NCBI GenBank assembly: GCA_025146925.1
Contig: CP102260.1
Coordinates: 1,317,001 to 1,381,000 of the forward strand
Origin: [Bacteroides] pectinophilus
Lineage (GTDB): Bacteria; Bacillota; Clostridia; Lachnospirales; Lachnospiraceae
DNA length: 64,000 nucleotides
Direction: 5' to 3'
In this document: positions 16,224 to 25,687 of the stretch, in pieces
Layout of the letters: the number at the start of each line of letters is the position of its first letter
Position numbering within the stretch: position 1 is the first letter of the stretch
Translations under genes and position numbers: made by a program
Notes under the pieces: generated by a model
Databases searched by the model: none
Seen by the model: only the letters and a program-made list of their open reading frames with translations
What the model was told of the DNA's origin: nothing

Positions 16224-17363
16224 ATGGATGGCTTAATACTTGGAATAGATATATGTAATGAATATTCACATCTGAGTTTCTACGACAAATCTAAGAATGT
16301 CCCTGAGTCAGTGCCGTTTGCGGGAGAGATGGCTCTTGCTAATCCTGATGTGCTAGACAGGATGACAGAACAGCCTGACAGGCTGGCCGGACATGTGGCG
16401 GAGATTATGCAGACAGCATACAGATATTGTGCATGTAATGAGACTGAGCGTGTGTGTGTTACGATTCCGCATTTTGAGAGGCATATAGTTGATGCTGTCA
16501 GGGATGCATTTATCAGTGCGGGAGTACCGGACACATCGCTGATGTTCATAAGCCATGAGGAATGTCTTGCATACTATGCATTTGGAATGCACAGGGATCT
16601 CTGGATAAACGGAGTCATACTGATTGACTATTCATATGACGGAATTACAGGATACAGGATGGATCGTGTAGCCATAGGTTCTAAGCAGGTAATTGCAGAA
16701 TCGGATTATATGAAAGATGAGAACCGCGTTCTGACGGATGAATTCGCACAGAGCAAAGGAGCAGCTGATCTTGATATGTTAAGTGACATTCTTACGCAGG
16801 ATGCCGACAAACTTATCGGGAAAAAGGCGGCGTCATCTGTATATCTGACAGGAAGGGGATTTGATACGACCAGGCTTCCGGATGCATTTTTAAAATGCAT
16901 ATGTAACAGGCACAGGGTATTTGCCGGGCAGAACCTGTATGTAAAGGGGGCGTGCATATGCGCATTTACGGAGGCGAATGCTCTTCAAAGGGATGTTATC
17001 GTGGCATGCCGCAACAGGCTTCCGTCTACGATAGATATGGACATTATCGAGCGCGGTAAAAAGAAGATATTCAGAATTGCATCGGCGGGTACGAACTGGT
17101 ATCATGCAGGACGCAGTGTTGATTTTATAGCTGATGACTGCAGCAGCATTACACTTCATATACAGCCGGCTGGCGGACAGAAACCGTATGATGAGATTGT
17201 GGATTTCTCTGATTTTCCTTATCGTGCCGGTAAGACTACAAGAATTAATGTAAGGTTTGAATTTGAAGGTGATGACAGGTGCTCGGTTACAGTTACTGAT
17301 AAAGGCTTTGGATGCTTTGTTCAGGCTTCGGGGAAAAGTGTTGTCAGGAGCATAGATTTGTGA
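16224..17363 (+). CDS. DUF5716-type protein with degenerate Hsp70/actin ATPase fold
   Basis: This 379-residue protein begins MDGLILGIDICNEYSHLSFY, laid out like the first phosphate loop of Hsp70 (GIDLGTTNS) but without its Thr pair. FISHEECLAYYAFG (about 109-122) parallels the Hsp70 EPxAAA(L/Y)AYG segment. The second phosphate loop, VILIDYSYDGITGYRM (about 132-147), lacks the GGGT glycines. VYLTGRGFDTTRLP (about 206-219) parallels the adenosine motif. A beta-rich C-terminal domain (about 265-379) could be the partner-binding part. It may be a non-hydrolysing relative. It sits 32 bases after the DUF5717-type gene and 16 bases before the next, in one operon. I infer it works with the giant protein; the role is unknown. 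Confidence 0.82.
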   Translation: MDGLILGIDICNEYSHLSFYDKSKNVPESVPFAGEMALANPDVLDRMTEQPDRLAGHVAEIMQTAYRYCACNETERVCVTIPHFERHIVDAVRDAFISAGVPDTSLMFISHEECLAYYAFGMHRDLWINGVILIDYSYDGITGYRMDRVAIGSKQVIAESDYMKDENRVLTDEFAQSKGAADLDMLSDILTQDADKLIGKKAASSVYLTGRGFDTTRLPDAFLKCICNRHRVFAGQNLYVKGACICAFTEANALQRDVIVACRNRLPSTIDMDIIERGKKKIFRIASAGTNWYHAGRSVDFIADDCSSITLHIQPAGGQKPYDEIVDFSDFPYRAGKTTRINVRFEFEGDDRCSVTVTDKGFGCFVQASGKSVVRSIDL

Positions 17364-17379
17364 TTGCGGAGGACGTGTT

Positions 17380-18192
17380 ATGAGCGGTCTTATATTATGC
17401 AGGACAAAAGAGGCAGTTAATCCATACTATATAAGCGGTATGGATATAAAAATATATTCGCTTGAGGAATTGTGTTACTATATTTATAATAATGTATACC
17501 TTATTGGTACAGATTTTATATGCCCGAAGCTCATCGAATTCATCCGCAGTGAGACTAAGGAGCCGAAGCTCGCGGACAGACTTGAGTATCTTGGAGAGAA
17601 AAAAGCCGGTCTCGCAGAGATGGTGCTTACTGTATTAAGGTATGTGGATTACTATACAGATGATGAGATTGAGAAGCTGAGAGGAATTCTTACAACGCTC
17701 AATACACAGAATGTTTATGAGAGACTCAAGACAAGAGCTGACCGTCTTATGCTTAATGAGTGTTATTATGCTGCAATACGCAGCTATTCGCAGATTATTA
17801 ACGGAAAAAAAGATCCGTCGCTTTCTGTGGTATTTTACTCCGATGTATGCTATAACATGGGGGTTGCATATGCAAGGATGTTTTTGTTCAGGCAGGCACA
17901 GAATTGTTTTAATGAAGCATATTCACTCAGCAGACATGAGGATTGCAAAAAGGCGGCAATGGCAGCTGGAAGACTTGCATTCAACAGTGAAAGTTCCAAC
18001 AGGGTTGAATTCCTTGATGAGCAGACGGATGAGGAATATGTTATCAGAAGAGAGATAGAGGCACTCATGGACAATGCGATGTACAGTGACGGGTACAGGC
18101 ATATTGATGATATTTATAAGAACAAAGACGAAAAAAGTATCGGAGAACAGATTGAACGCTGGAAAGAGCAGTATGTAAGATATACGGGATGA
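17380..18192 (+). CDS. Helical-repeat (TPR-like) protein of the DUF5716/5717 gene string
   Basis: This 270-residue protein begins MSGLILCRTKEAVNPYYISG, then IYSLEELCYYIYNNVYLIG. It is nearly all alpha-helical. Residues about 125-205 (NECYYAAIRSYSQIIN, VCYNMGVAYARMFLFRQAQNCFNEAYSL) look like two to three TPR units. No signal peptide or membrane segment is seen. I do not know a named family, though the opening is familiar from Lachnospiraceae genomes next to DUF5716 genes. The start ATG follows GCGGAGGACGTGTT. TPR proteins usually hold protein partners, so it may be an adaptor in a complex with its neighbours. Confidence 0.78.
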   Translation: MSGLILCRTKEAVNPYYISGMDIKIYSLEELCYYIYNNVYLIGTDFICPKLIEFIRSETKEPKLADRLEYLGEKKAGLAEMVLTVLRYVDYYTDDEIEKLRGILTTLNTQNVYERLKTRADRLMLNECYYAAIRSYSQIINGKKDPSLSVVFYSDVCYNMGVAYARMFLFRQAQNCFNEAYSLSRHEDCKKAAMAAGRLAFNSESSNRVEFLDEQTDEEYVIRREIEALMDNAMYSDGYRHIDDIYKNKDEKSIGEQIERWKEQYVRYTG

Positions 18193-18231
18193 GCAGCAGA
18201 CCTGTAACTGTGTTCCGGGAATGGAGATTAT

Positions 18232-19551
18232 ATGGGAATTCTGGATTTTTTCAGACATATGATAGATGATGACGATGAGGAATACGAGCTTGAGGATGAA
18301 TTAGATGATGAGCTCGAAGAAGAATATTACGATGACTCCGATGACGGGATAATTGACGGCGGAGATGATGAAGAGGACTATGAATACATAGAGAGATACA
18401 GCACCAAAGATACGGATGATTCTGACAGTGAATATTACAAAAGGCTTGAGAAGAATGCACCGGGACGTGTCGATATATCATCATTTGACGATAGTGACAT
18501 ACATTCATATATAAAGAGCCAGTGTGATATAATAAAGGATGCAGCTAATGAGATAGATATGGCGGACGAGGAATATGATACGGTCACATCATATTTTTCG
18601 GATATACAGCTTATAGATGCGGCACCTGATGATGTCAGGGATGATATAGAAAAGACCGCCGAACAGATTGCAGAGCTTACGGTTGACAGAAGAATATACA
18701 GGACTGGCGAGAACAGAATATCGCAGCATACATTTTTCAGAATGGAAAGACTTGAACCGCATATGCCGGATGCACTTATAGAATTTCAGAACAATGAAGC
18801 TTATTGTGAGACAGTACGTAAAGATATGCGAATGCTTGAAGGCGAGATGATGTCGCTGAGAGCAGATGCCAGAGACCTTATCAGAAAACAGAAAAGTGTT
18901 CTTTCGATGGCTAAGATGTCTGCCATAGGATTATTTTTTGTATTCTGTATATTTATTATAGCGAGTGTTGCGATGGGCGAGATTGCAGGTATCCTTTTTA
19001 CAATAGTAATATCGCTGTCGGCGTTTATAGCAATAGGCCTTTTGTGGATGCTTCAGAATACGAAAAGGCAGTTCGCAATAACCCAGAAAAAGATTAACCG
19101 GGCGGAAGTACTGCTTAACAAGGTTAAGATAAAATATGTAAATATAGCATCAACAGTTGATTATCAATGCGAAAAATACGGCGTAAAGAATTCATATGAA
19201 CTGAGCTCACAGTATGAATTATATCTTGATGTAAGAAAAGAGCAGCAGCGTATTGCAAGGATGACAGAACAGCTCAGCGATTCAGAGATACATCTTGAAG
19301 GCATTCTTAAGTCACTGAGTCTCTATGACCCGCACATATGGCTTGCACAGGTCAAGGCACTTATAGACCCTAAGGAGATGGTTGAAGTAAGGCATGGATT
19401 GTCGACAAGAAGGCAGAAGCTGCGTGCCAGAATAAAATATAACCAGAACAGGATAGATGAAGCCAGGGCTGATATTGCAGGAGCAGCGGCGGCTCATCCT
19501 GAATATAGTGATGAAGTGCAGATAATATTAGATCAGTATGCGCACAGATGA
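18232..19551 (+). CDS. Acidic membrane coiled-coil protein of the DUF5716/5717 gene string
   Basis: This 439-residue protein has an extremely acidic N-terminal tail (about residues 11-75, runs of Asp/Glu with Tyr), then a helical domain, a coiled coil (about 185-225), and two adjacent transmembrane helices (about 228-248 and 253-275). A second long coiled coil (about 280-350) and a basic helical tail follow. Both soluble parts should face the cytoplasm, joined by a helical hairpin in the membrane. No known enzyme motif is seen. It may tether the complex formed by the upstream gene products to the membrane. The start ATG follows AATGGAGATTAT. The phosphorylase gene begins just after its stop. 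Confidence 0.8.
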   Translation: MGILDFFRHMIDDDDEEYELEDELDDELEEEYYDDSDDGIIDGGDDEEDYEYIERYSTKDTDDSDSEYYKRLEKNAPGRVDISSFDDSDIHSYIKSQCDIIKDAANEIDMADEEYDTVTSYFSDIQLIDAAPDDVRDDIEKTAEQIAELTVDRRIYRTGENRISQHTFFRMERLEPHMPDALIEFQNNEAYCETVRKDMRMLEGEMMSLRADARDLIRKQKSVLSMAKMSAIGLFFVFCIFIIASVAMGEIAGILFTIVISLSAFIAIGLLWMLQNTKRQFAITQKKINRAEVLLNKVKIKYVNIASTVDYQCEKYGVKNSYELSSQYELYLDVRKEQQRIARMTEQLSDSEIHLEGILKSLSLYDPHIWLAQVKALIDPKEMVEVRHGLSTRRQKLRARIKYNQNRIDEARADIAGAAAAHPEYSDEVQIILDQYAHR

Positions 19552-19571
19552 TGGCGCGGATGGGAGGATGT

Positions 19572-21842
19572 ATGGATTTACAACAGATATGTCAGATGCG
19601 TTACGGCAGGGAACTTAGAAATTGTTCTAATGAAGAGATATATTATGCTCTCCTGGATATGGTGCGAAGTCTTGCAGAGGGACGTAAAAAGAATGGCAAT
19701 ACGGACAGCAAGAGAAAACTGTATTATATATCAGCCGAATTTCTTATTGGCAAGCTGCTGTCGAATAATCTTATCAATCTCGGAATATATGATGAAATAA
19801 AACAGATGCTTGCAGCTAATGGCAAGGATATTAATGAGATTGAAGATGCAGAGCCGGAACCTTCACTTGGTAATGGAGGACTTGGACGGCTTGCTGCATG
19901 TTTCCTTGACTCGATTGCAACACTGGGACTTAATGGTGACGGAATAGGACTTAATTATCATCTTGGACTGTTCAGGCAGGAATTCAACAACAATTTCCAG
20001 AAAGAACTTCCGGACCCATGGATAGAATCACAGAGCTGGCTTAACGGGACGGGTACTTCATACGAGGTGCAGTTTGGCGGCGGCATAACTGTGCGCTCAA
20101 GGCTTTATGATATAGATGTTACCGGATATAACAACAGAACCAATACGCTTCATCTGTTTGACCTTGAGTCTGTATCAGAGGCAATAGTACACAACGAAAG
20201 TATTGATTTTGACAAGAACGATATTAAGCGCAATCTTACGCTGTTCCTTTATCCTGATGACAGCGATGAAGCAGGCAGGCTGCTCAGAATATATCAGCAG
20301 TATTTTATGGTAAGCAATGCGGCACAGCTGATTCTTGATGAGTGTACGGCACGGGGATGCAATCTGCATGATCTTCCGGAATATGCGGTTATACAGATTA
20401 ATGATACACATCCGTCGATGATTATTCCGGAACTTATAAGAATACTCACGCAGCGCGGTATAAGCTTTGATGAGGCTGTGGGTATTGTGTCACATACATG
20501 CGCATATACCAATCACACAATTCTTGCAGAAGCATTGGAGACATGGCCGGCCGCATATCTTGAGAAGGCTGTTCCGCAGCTTGTGCCTATTATAAGAGAG
20601 CTTGACAGAAGAGTGCGGGAACGCTTCACAGATGAGAGCGTTTATATAATAGATTCAGATGAGCGTGTTCATATGGCACATATGGATATTCACTATGGAT
20701 TCAGTGTTAACGGAGTTGCGTATCTGCATACCGAGATTCTTAAGAATAAAGAACTGAATAATTTTTATAAGATATATCCTGATAAGTTCAATAACAAGAC
20801 CAACGGAATTACATTCAGAAGATGGCTGATACACTGTAATGAGCCGCTGACAGATATGATTACACAGCTTATAGGAGACGGCTTCAGACAGGATGCAATG
20901 CAGCTTGAAAAGCTTGCAGGGTATGCCGGTGATGAGAAGGTGCTTAACCGCCTGCTTGAGGTTAAGATGGCTAATAAGCGGCGCCTAAAAAAATACATTC
21001 TTGATACGCAGGGAATAGATATTGATGAGAATTCAATCTTTGATATTCAGGTAAAGCGTCTGCACGAATATAAGAGACAGCAGATGAATGCACTTTATGT
21101 AATATTCAAATATCTTGATATTAAAAGAGGCAATATTCCGTCAACTCCGGTAACTGTTATATTTGGCGCAAAGGCGGCACCTGCGTATACGATAGCGAAG
21201 GATATAATACATCTTATACTCTGCCTTCAGCAGCTTATTAATAACGACCCTGATGTGAGTCCGTACCTTAAGGTTGTAATGATAGAGAATTATAATGTTA
21301 CAAAGGCTGAATATATTATTCCGGCGTGCGATGTCTCGGAGCAGATATCGCTTGCATCAAAGGAGGCATCAGGTACAGGTAATATGAAGTTTATGCTTAA
21401 CGGTGCCGTAACGCTCGGAACCATGGATGGAGCCAACGTAGAGATAGCACAGCTTGTAGGTGAAGATAATATATATGTATTTGGTGAGAGCAGCGAACAG
21501 GTAATTGCACATTATGAGAAGAACGATTATAATTCATGTGACATATACATTAATGATGAAGTAATCAGATATCTTGTTGATTTTATCATAAGTCCGCAGA
21601 TGTTAAGAATAGGCAGCAAATACAGTCTGTTAAGACTCCATGCAGAGCTTATACAGAAAGACTGGTTCATGACGCTTCTTGACCTGAATGATTATATTTT
21701 CAAGAAAGAGGAAGTGTTCAGGGATTATGAGAACAGAACTGAGTGGGCATCGAAGATGCTTATTAATATCAGCAAGGCCGGATATTTTTCATCTGACAGA
21801 ACAATATCAGAGTATAATAAAGATATCTGGCATCTTCAGTAA
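19572..21842 (+). CDS. glgP: Glycogen (maltodextrin) phosphorylase
   Basis: The 756-residue GT35 enzyme looks complete and active. It has [19 protein letters not shown] near residue 95, [47 protein letters not shown], and the PLP-lysine segment [20 protein letters not shown]. It releases glucose-1-phosphate from alpha-1,4-glucan ends, in the cytoplasm. ATG 19572 follows GGGAGGATGT and gives the usual short N-terminus; the in-frame ATG 19548 overlapping the upstream stop is possible. It is the only clearly catalytic glycogen enzyme in this gene string and the reason to link the unknown genes before it to glycogen. No terminator follows, so transcription may continue into the GNAT gene. Confidence 0.95.
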   Translation: MDLQQICQMRYGRELRNCSNEEIYYALLDMVRSLAEGRKKNGNTDSKRKLYYISAEFLIGKLLSNNLINLGIYDEIKQMLAANGKDINEIEDAEPEPSLGNGGLGRLAACFLDSIATLGLNGDGIGLNYHLGLFRQEFNNNFQKELPDPWIESQSWLNGTGTSYEVQFGGGITVRSRLYDIDVTGYNNRTNTLHLFDLESVSEAIVHNESIDFDKNDIKRNLTLFLYPDDSDEAGRLLRIYQQYFMVSNAAQLILDECTARGCNLHDLPEYAVIQINDTHPSMIIPELIRILTQRGISFDEAVGIVSHTCAYTNHTILAEALETWPAAYLEKAVPQLVPIIRELDRRVRERFTDESVYIIDSDERVHMAHMDIHYGFSVNGVAYLHTEILKNKELNNFYKIYPDKFNNKTNGITFRRWLIHCNEPLTDMITQLIGDGFRQDAMQLEKLAGYAGDEKVLNRLLEVKMANKRRLKKYILDTQGIDIDENSIFDIQVKRLHEYKRQQMNALYVIFKYLDIKRGNIPSTPVTVIFGAKAAPAYTIAKDIIHLILCLQQLINNDPDVSPYLKVVMIENYNVTKAEYIIPACDVSEQISLASKEASGTGNMKFMLNGAVTLGTMDGANVEIAQLVGEDNIYVFGESSEQVIAHYEKNDYNSCDIYINDEVIRYLVDFIISPQMLRIGSKYSLLRLHAELIQKDWFMTLLDLNDYIFKKEEVFRDYENRTEWASKMLINISKAGYFSSDRTISEYNKDIWHLQ

Positions 21843-21872
21843 GTTTTAATAAAATACAAAGAGGAAAATACA

Positions 21873-22307
21873 GTGGAAATAGTATCAAGAGTATATGATA
21901 TACTAGGCGATGACGGAAGATTTATACGCAACAAGGTTTTTTGCGAAGAGCAGGGATTTGTTAATGAATTCGATGAGACGGATACTTTGGTTAAGGCCGC
22001 ATGGCACCTCGTCCTGTATTGCAATAACAGTCCTGCTGCAACAGCAAGGTTAATCTGCATGAACCGCAAAGAGGGACGTTACCGCATAGGAAGAGTTGCA
22101 GTGTTGATGGAATACCGCAAGATGCATCTTGGCAGCAGGCTTATGCAGGAACTTGAAGATATTGCAAAGGCTAACGGAGCACGTATAATGGAGGTGTCCG
22201 CACAGTGCCGGGCACAGAAGTTCTATGAGAGCTGCGGTTACAATGCACACGGACAGACTTATGATGACGAGGGCTGTCCACACATCAGAATGGAAAAAAA
22301 TGTATAA
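21873..22307 (+). CDS. GNAT-family N-acetyltransferase
   Basis: The 144-residue protein matches the small YjcF/ElaA-like GNAT group. IRNKVFCEEQGFVNEFDETD is the typical N-terminal part, IGRVAVLMEYRKMHLGSRLM carries the acetyl-CoA pyrophosphate loop, and AQCRAQKFYESCGY forms the C-terminal strand and helix. It should transfer an acetyl group from acetyl-CoA to an amine on an unknown acceptor, in the cytoplasm. The start is GTG 21873 after AGAGGAAAATACA. It lies 30 bases after glgP and 50 bases before aroC, and probably shares their transcript, but nothing ties its substrate to either. Confidence 0.85.
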   Translation: MEIVSRVYDILGDDGRFIRNKVFCEEQGFVNEFDETDTLVKAAWHLVLYCNNSPAATARLICMNRKEGRYRIGRVAVLMEYRKMHLGSRLMQELEDIAKANGARIMEVSAQCRAQKFYESCGYNAHGQTYDDEGCPHIRMEKNV

Positions 22308-22357
22308 ATATATCCTGAATTCACATTTTACGGATATTGAAACAGAAAGGATTGCAC

Positions 22358-23476
22358 ATGGCCGGATCAACATATGGCAATATATTCAGAATTACTACAT
22401 GGGGGGAGTCACACGGAAAAGGAGTAGGAGTTGTAGTTGACGGATGCCCTGCCGGACTTGAACTTTGCGAAGCAGATATACAGAAGTTCCTTAACAGAAG
22501 AAAACCGGGGCAGTCTAAGTACACAACACCGAGAAAGGAAGATGATGCTGTTGAGATTCTCTCGGGAGTGTTTGAAGGGAAGACAACAGGTACTCCTATA
22601 TCAATGGTTGTATTTAACAAGACACAGCGTTCGGCAGATTATTCAGAGATAGCTTCATATTACAGACCCGGGCATGCAGATTATACATTCGACATGAAGT
22701 ATGGTTTCCGTGATTACAGAGGCGGAGGACGCTCATCCGGAAGAGAGACAATAGGAAGAGTTGCAGCAGGTGCGGTTGCAATCAGGATTCTTTCACAGCT
22801 TGGAATCAGAATCAATGCATATTCCAAATCCATAGGACCTGTTACAATTGATTATGACAGATTCAGCATGGATGATGCGGCAGGCAATCCGTTCTATATG
22901 CCTGACAGTAAAGCGGCACAGGAGGTTGCTGTGTTTGCGGAAAAGAAGATGGAAGAACACGACTCCGTAGGTGGAGTGATTGAATGTGTCATAAGCGGAG
23001 TTATGCCGGGAATAGGTGAGACGGTATTTGACAAACTTGATGCCAGTCTTTCCAAGGCTGTGATGTCGATAGGGGCTGTCAAAGGATTCGAGATTGGAGA
23101 CGGATTTGGTGCGGCAGCTGCATTTGGAAGTACTAATAATGACGGATTCGCGTTCAAAAACGGCAGAATCATTAAGACAACCAATCATGCGGGAGGAACG
23201 CTTGGAGGAATGAGTGACGGGACAGATATTGTGTTCCGGGCAGCAGTTAAGCCGACACCTTCAATAGCTGCAATACAGCATACGGTCAACAAATCGGGAG
23301 AGAATATAGATGTATCCATAAAAGGACGTCATGATCCAATGATAGTCCCAAGAGCTGTTGTTGTGGTTGAGGCGATGGCAGCACTGACGCTTGTTGACCT
23401 GATATTTACAAATATGTCAGCAAGGATGGACAGAATACAGAAATTCTACGAAGAAGAAAGGTTTAATAATGAGTGA
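22358..23476 (+). CDS. aroC: Chorismate synthase
   Basis: The 372-residue enzyme shows GNIFRITTWGESHGKGVGVV at the N-terminus, then DYRGGGRSSGRETIGRVAAG and DGTDIVFRAAVKPTPSI, all standard AroC signatures. It removes phosphate from EPSP to give chorismate using reduced FMN, the last step of the common aromatic pathway. ATG 22358 follows AGAAAGGA and gives the usual start (MAGSTYGNIF); the longer frame from TTG 22337 is not needed. Its last 8 bases overlap the start of tgt, so the two are translationally coupled. Confidence 0.96.
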   Translation: MAGSTYGNIFRITTWGESHGKGVGVVVDGCPAGLELCEADIQKFLNRRKPGQSKYTTPRKEDDAVEILSGVFEGKTTGTPISMVVFNKTQRSADYSEIASYYRPGHADYTFDMKYGFRDYRGGGRSSGRETIGRVAAGAVAIRILSQLGIRINAYSKSIGPVTIDYDRFSMDDAAGNPFYMPDSKAAQEVAVFAEKKMEEHDSVGGVIECVISGVMPGIGETVFDKLDASLSKAVMSIGAVKGFEIGDGFGAAAAFGSTNNDGFAFKNGRIIKTTNHAGGTLGGMSDGTDIVFRAAVKPTPSIAAIQHTVNKSGENIDVSIKGRHDPMIVPRAVVVVEAMAALTLVDLIFTNMSARMDRIQKFYEEERFNNE

Positions 23477-24620
23477 GTACAGATTACTTAAGACAGATGG
23501 TGCGGCAAAGCGTGGCGAGTTCCATACTGTCCATGGCGTGATACAGACACCGGTTTTTATGAATGTCGGAACGGCGGCTGCCATAAAAGGTGCTGTTGCA
23601 ACAACGGATTTGCAGGAGATAGGAACGCAGGTAGAGCTGTCCAATACTTATCATCTTCATGTACGTCCGGGTGATGAGATAGTTAAGAAAATGGGCGGGC
23701 TTCATAAGTTTATGAACTGGGATAAGCCTATACTTACAGATTCCGGCGGATTTCAGGTGTTTTCACTTGCAGGTCTCCGTAAGATAAAGGAAGAGGGAGT
23801 TACATTCAACTCCCATATTGACGGACGGAAGATATTCATGGGTCCGGAAGAAAGCATGCAGATACAGTCCAATCTTGGTTCGACTATTGCCATGGCTTTT
23901 GATGAGTGTGCACCGAGCAAGTCGTCAAGGCAGTATATGCAGGATTCTGTTGACAGGACAACAAGATGGCTCAAACGCTGTGTCAAGGAGATGGACAGGC
24001 TTAATTCACTTCCTGATACCATTAACAAAGAGCAGATTCTCTTCGGAATTAACCAGGGGGCAACATATGCGGATATAAGAATAGAGCATGCCAAGAGAAT
24101 AGCAGATCTTGACCTTGCAGGATATGCAATCGGAGGACTTGCTGTAGGTGAGACGCATGAGGAGATGTATGATATAATTGAACACGTAGTGCCATATCTT
24201 CCACAGAATAAGCCGACATATCTTATGGGTGTCGGTACACCGGCCAATATCCTTGAAGCTGTTGAGAGAGGTGTTGATTTCTTTGACTGTGTATATCCGT
24301 CACGTAACGGAAGACACGGACATGTGTATACAAAGTTTGGAAAGATTAATCTTTTCAATGCAAAGTATGAGTGTGACGCTGAGCCGATAGAGGAAGGATG
24401 CCGGTGTCCGGCATGCCGCAATTACAGCAGGTCTTATATAAGACATCTGCTTAAGGCTAAGGAGATGCTTGGAATGCGTCTGTGCGTTCTTCATAATCTT
24501 TATTTTTACAATCACCTTATGGAGGATATCCGTGGTGCGATAGATGAGGGAAGATATTCGGAATTTAAGAAAGAGAGAATTGAACTTCTTAAAACTTACG
24601 ATAATTTAAACGGTAACTAA
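23469..24620 (+). CDS. tgt: tRNA-guanine transglycosylase
   Basis: The 383-residue protein has LTDSGGFQVFSLAGLR with the active Asp, INQGATYADIR, GYAIGGLAVGE, DCVYPSRNGRHG with the nucleophile Asp, and zinc ligands CRCPAC followed by SYIRHL. It exchanges G34 of GUN anticodons for preQ1 on the way to queuosine. The start overlaps aroC (ATGAGTGA) and follows GAAGAAAGGTTTAAT. A clear terminator directly after the stop ends the transcript. Confidence 0.96.
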   Translation: MSEYRLLKTDGAAKRGEFHTVHGVIQTPVFMNVGTAAAIKGAVATTDLQEIGTQVELSNTYHLHVRPGDEIVKKMGGLHKFMNWDKPILTDSGGFQVFSLAGLRKIKEEGVTFNSHIDGRKIFMGPEESMQIQSNLGSTIAMAFDECAPSKSSRQYMQDSVDRTTRWLKRCVKEMDRLNSLPDTINKEQILFGINQGATYADIRIEHAKRIADLDLAGYAIGGLAVGETHEEMYDIIEHVVPYLPQNKPTYLMGVGTPANILEAVERGVDFFDCVYPSRNGRHGHVYTKFGKINLFNAKYECDAEPIEEGCRCPACRNYSRSYIRHLLKAKEMLGMRLCVLHNLYFYNHLMEDIRGAIDEGRYSEFKKERIELLKTYDNLNGN

Positions 24621-24625
24621 AAAAA

Positions 24626-24668
24626 CAATAAAATAGGGCTAAAGCCTTGCACATTTATTGGTTTTTTG
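24626..24668 (+). terminator. Intrinsic terminator after tgt
   Basis: CAATAAA (24626-24632) pairs with TTTATTG (24654-24660) and AGGGCT pairs with AGCCTT inside; GTTTTTTG follows. This is the first convincing terminator after the glycogen gene string, so 10.6-24.6 kb could be a single transcript. Confidence 0.75.
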
Positions 24669-24727
24669 TTATATTTCTTGAAGAAAATATTCAATTAAAA
24701 GTCAGATGACGGAAAGAGGTAACAATT

Positions 24728-25027
24728 ATGATTACACTTAATGCAGGTGCAGGAAGTACAGTTGGTATGATTCTTGTATATGTTGTATTCCTGGGTGCTT
24801 TGATGTATTTTATGGCAATTCGTCCACAGAAGAAGCAGCAGAAGAAGATGGACGAGCTTATCGCATCTCTTGAGATTGGCGATTATGTCCTTACAACAAG
24901 CGGCTTCTATGGCTCAATCATTGATATTACAGATGATACAGTAATTGTTGAGTTTGGTAATAATAAGAACTGCAGAATTCCTATGCAGAAGTCAGCTATC
25001 ACACAGGTTGAGAAGCAGAATCAGTAA
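24728..25027 (+). CDS. yajC: Preprotein translocase subunit YajC
   Basis: The 99-residue protein has one N-terminal transmembrane helix (about residues 10-32), then AIRPQKKQQKKMDELIASLEIGD and VLTTSGFYGSIIDITDDTVIVE, the defining YajC segments. It is an accessory part of the Sec translocon at the cytoplasmic membrane. The start ATG follows GGAAAGAGGTAACAATT. The usual partners secD/secF do not follow here; the next gene encodes a TVP38-like membrane protein. Confidence 0.94.
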   Translation: MITLNAGAGSTVGMILVYVVFLGALMYFMAIRPQKKQQKKMDELIASLEIGDYVLTTSGFYGSIIDITDDTVIVEFGNNKNCRIPMQKSAITQVEKQNQ

Positions 25028-25041
25028 TAGAGGAATCAGCT

Positions 25042-25656
25042 ATGAAAAACAGAGACCGTGAGCGCATATGGGTAAGTAAAATTCTAAGAGTTGTAGGATG
25101 GGTTCTGGTAGCCCTGCTTATTCTTATCGTATTCCGTGCCTGGCGTGCAGGAGTTTTTACATCTCTTGATAAGATGGAGGCTTATATCGGCAGGTTCGGA
25201 ATCTGGTCTCCGTTTGTCTTTATTATCTACCAGATAATGCAGATAGTTGTGATACCATTCATACCCGGCGGAGTAACAACAACGGCAGGCGTTGTGATGT
25301 TCGGACCTGTTGAAGGACTTATTCTTAATTATATAGGAATATGTCTTGGTTCAATCGCTGCATTTGCACTTGCCAAAAGGTACGGCAGGCATCTTGTGCT
25401 CAGATTCGTCGATAAGAAAAAGTATGACAGGTATGAAGAAAGACTTTCCCAGGGAAAGCAGTTCGAGATATTTTTTGCAATATGTATATTTCTTCCGTTT
25501 GCTCCGGATGATCTGCTTTGCTTTCTGGCAGGACTTACGGAGATGTCATATAAGAAATTCATAACGATAATATTACTTGGCAAACTGCCGGTGATTATTG
25601 GTTACAGTATAAGCCTTAACATGATTAGCAACTGGCTTACAGCGATAATCAGATAG
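25042..25656 (+). CDS. TVP38/TMEM64-family (DedA-superfamily) membrane protein
   Basis: This 204-residue protein has about five hydrophobic helices. FIPGGVTTTAGVVMFGPVEG and FLPFAPDDLLCFLAGLTEMS (with F[AP]PDD) are the family marks. Related proteins move lipids or lipid carriers across the cytoplasmic membrane; the substrate here is unknown. It starts 14 bases after yajC, with its ATG 25042 after AGAGGAATCAGCT, and precedes the antiporter gene by 31 bases, so the three probably form one unit. Confidence 0.88.
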   Translation: MKNRDRERIWVSKILRVVGWVLVALLILIVFRAWRAGVFTSLDKMEAYIGRFGIWSPFVFIIYQIMQIVVIPFIPGGVTTTAGVVMFGPVEGLILNYIGICLGSIAAFALAKRYGRHLVLRFVDKKKYDRYEERLSQGKQFEIFFAICIFLPFAPDDLLCFLAGLTEMSYKKFITIILLGKLPVIIGYSISLNMISNWLTAIIR

Positions 25657-25687
25657 GCGGAATCATACAGGAATGGGAGGATAATTA

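Noticed and set aside
15406-16269. 287-residue minus-strand frame under the DUF5717-type gene
   Set aside because: Long only because the coding strand avoids certain codons; Cys/Ile/Leu-rich with no family pattern, and it overlaps a supported gene.
23753-24421. 222-residue minus-strand frame inside tgt
   Set aside because: Antisense to conserved tgt motifs; no protein-like motif.
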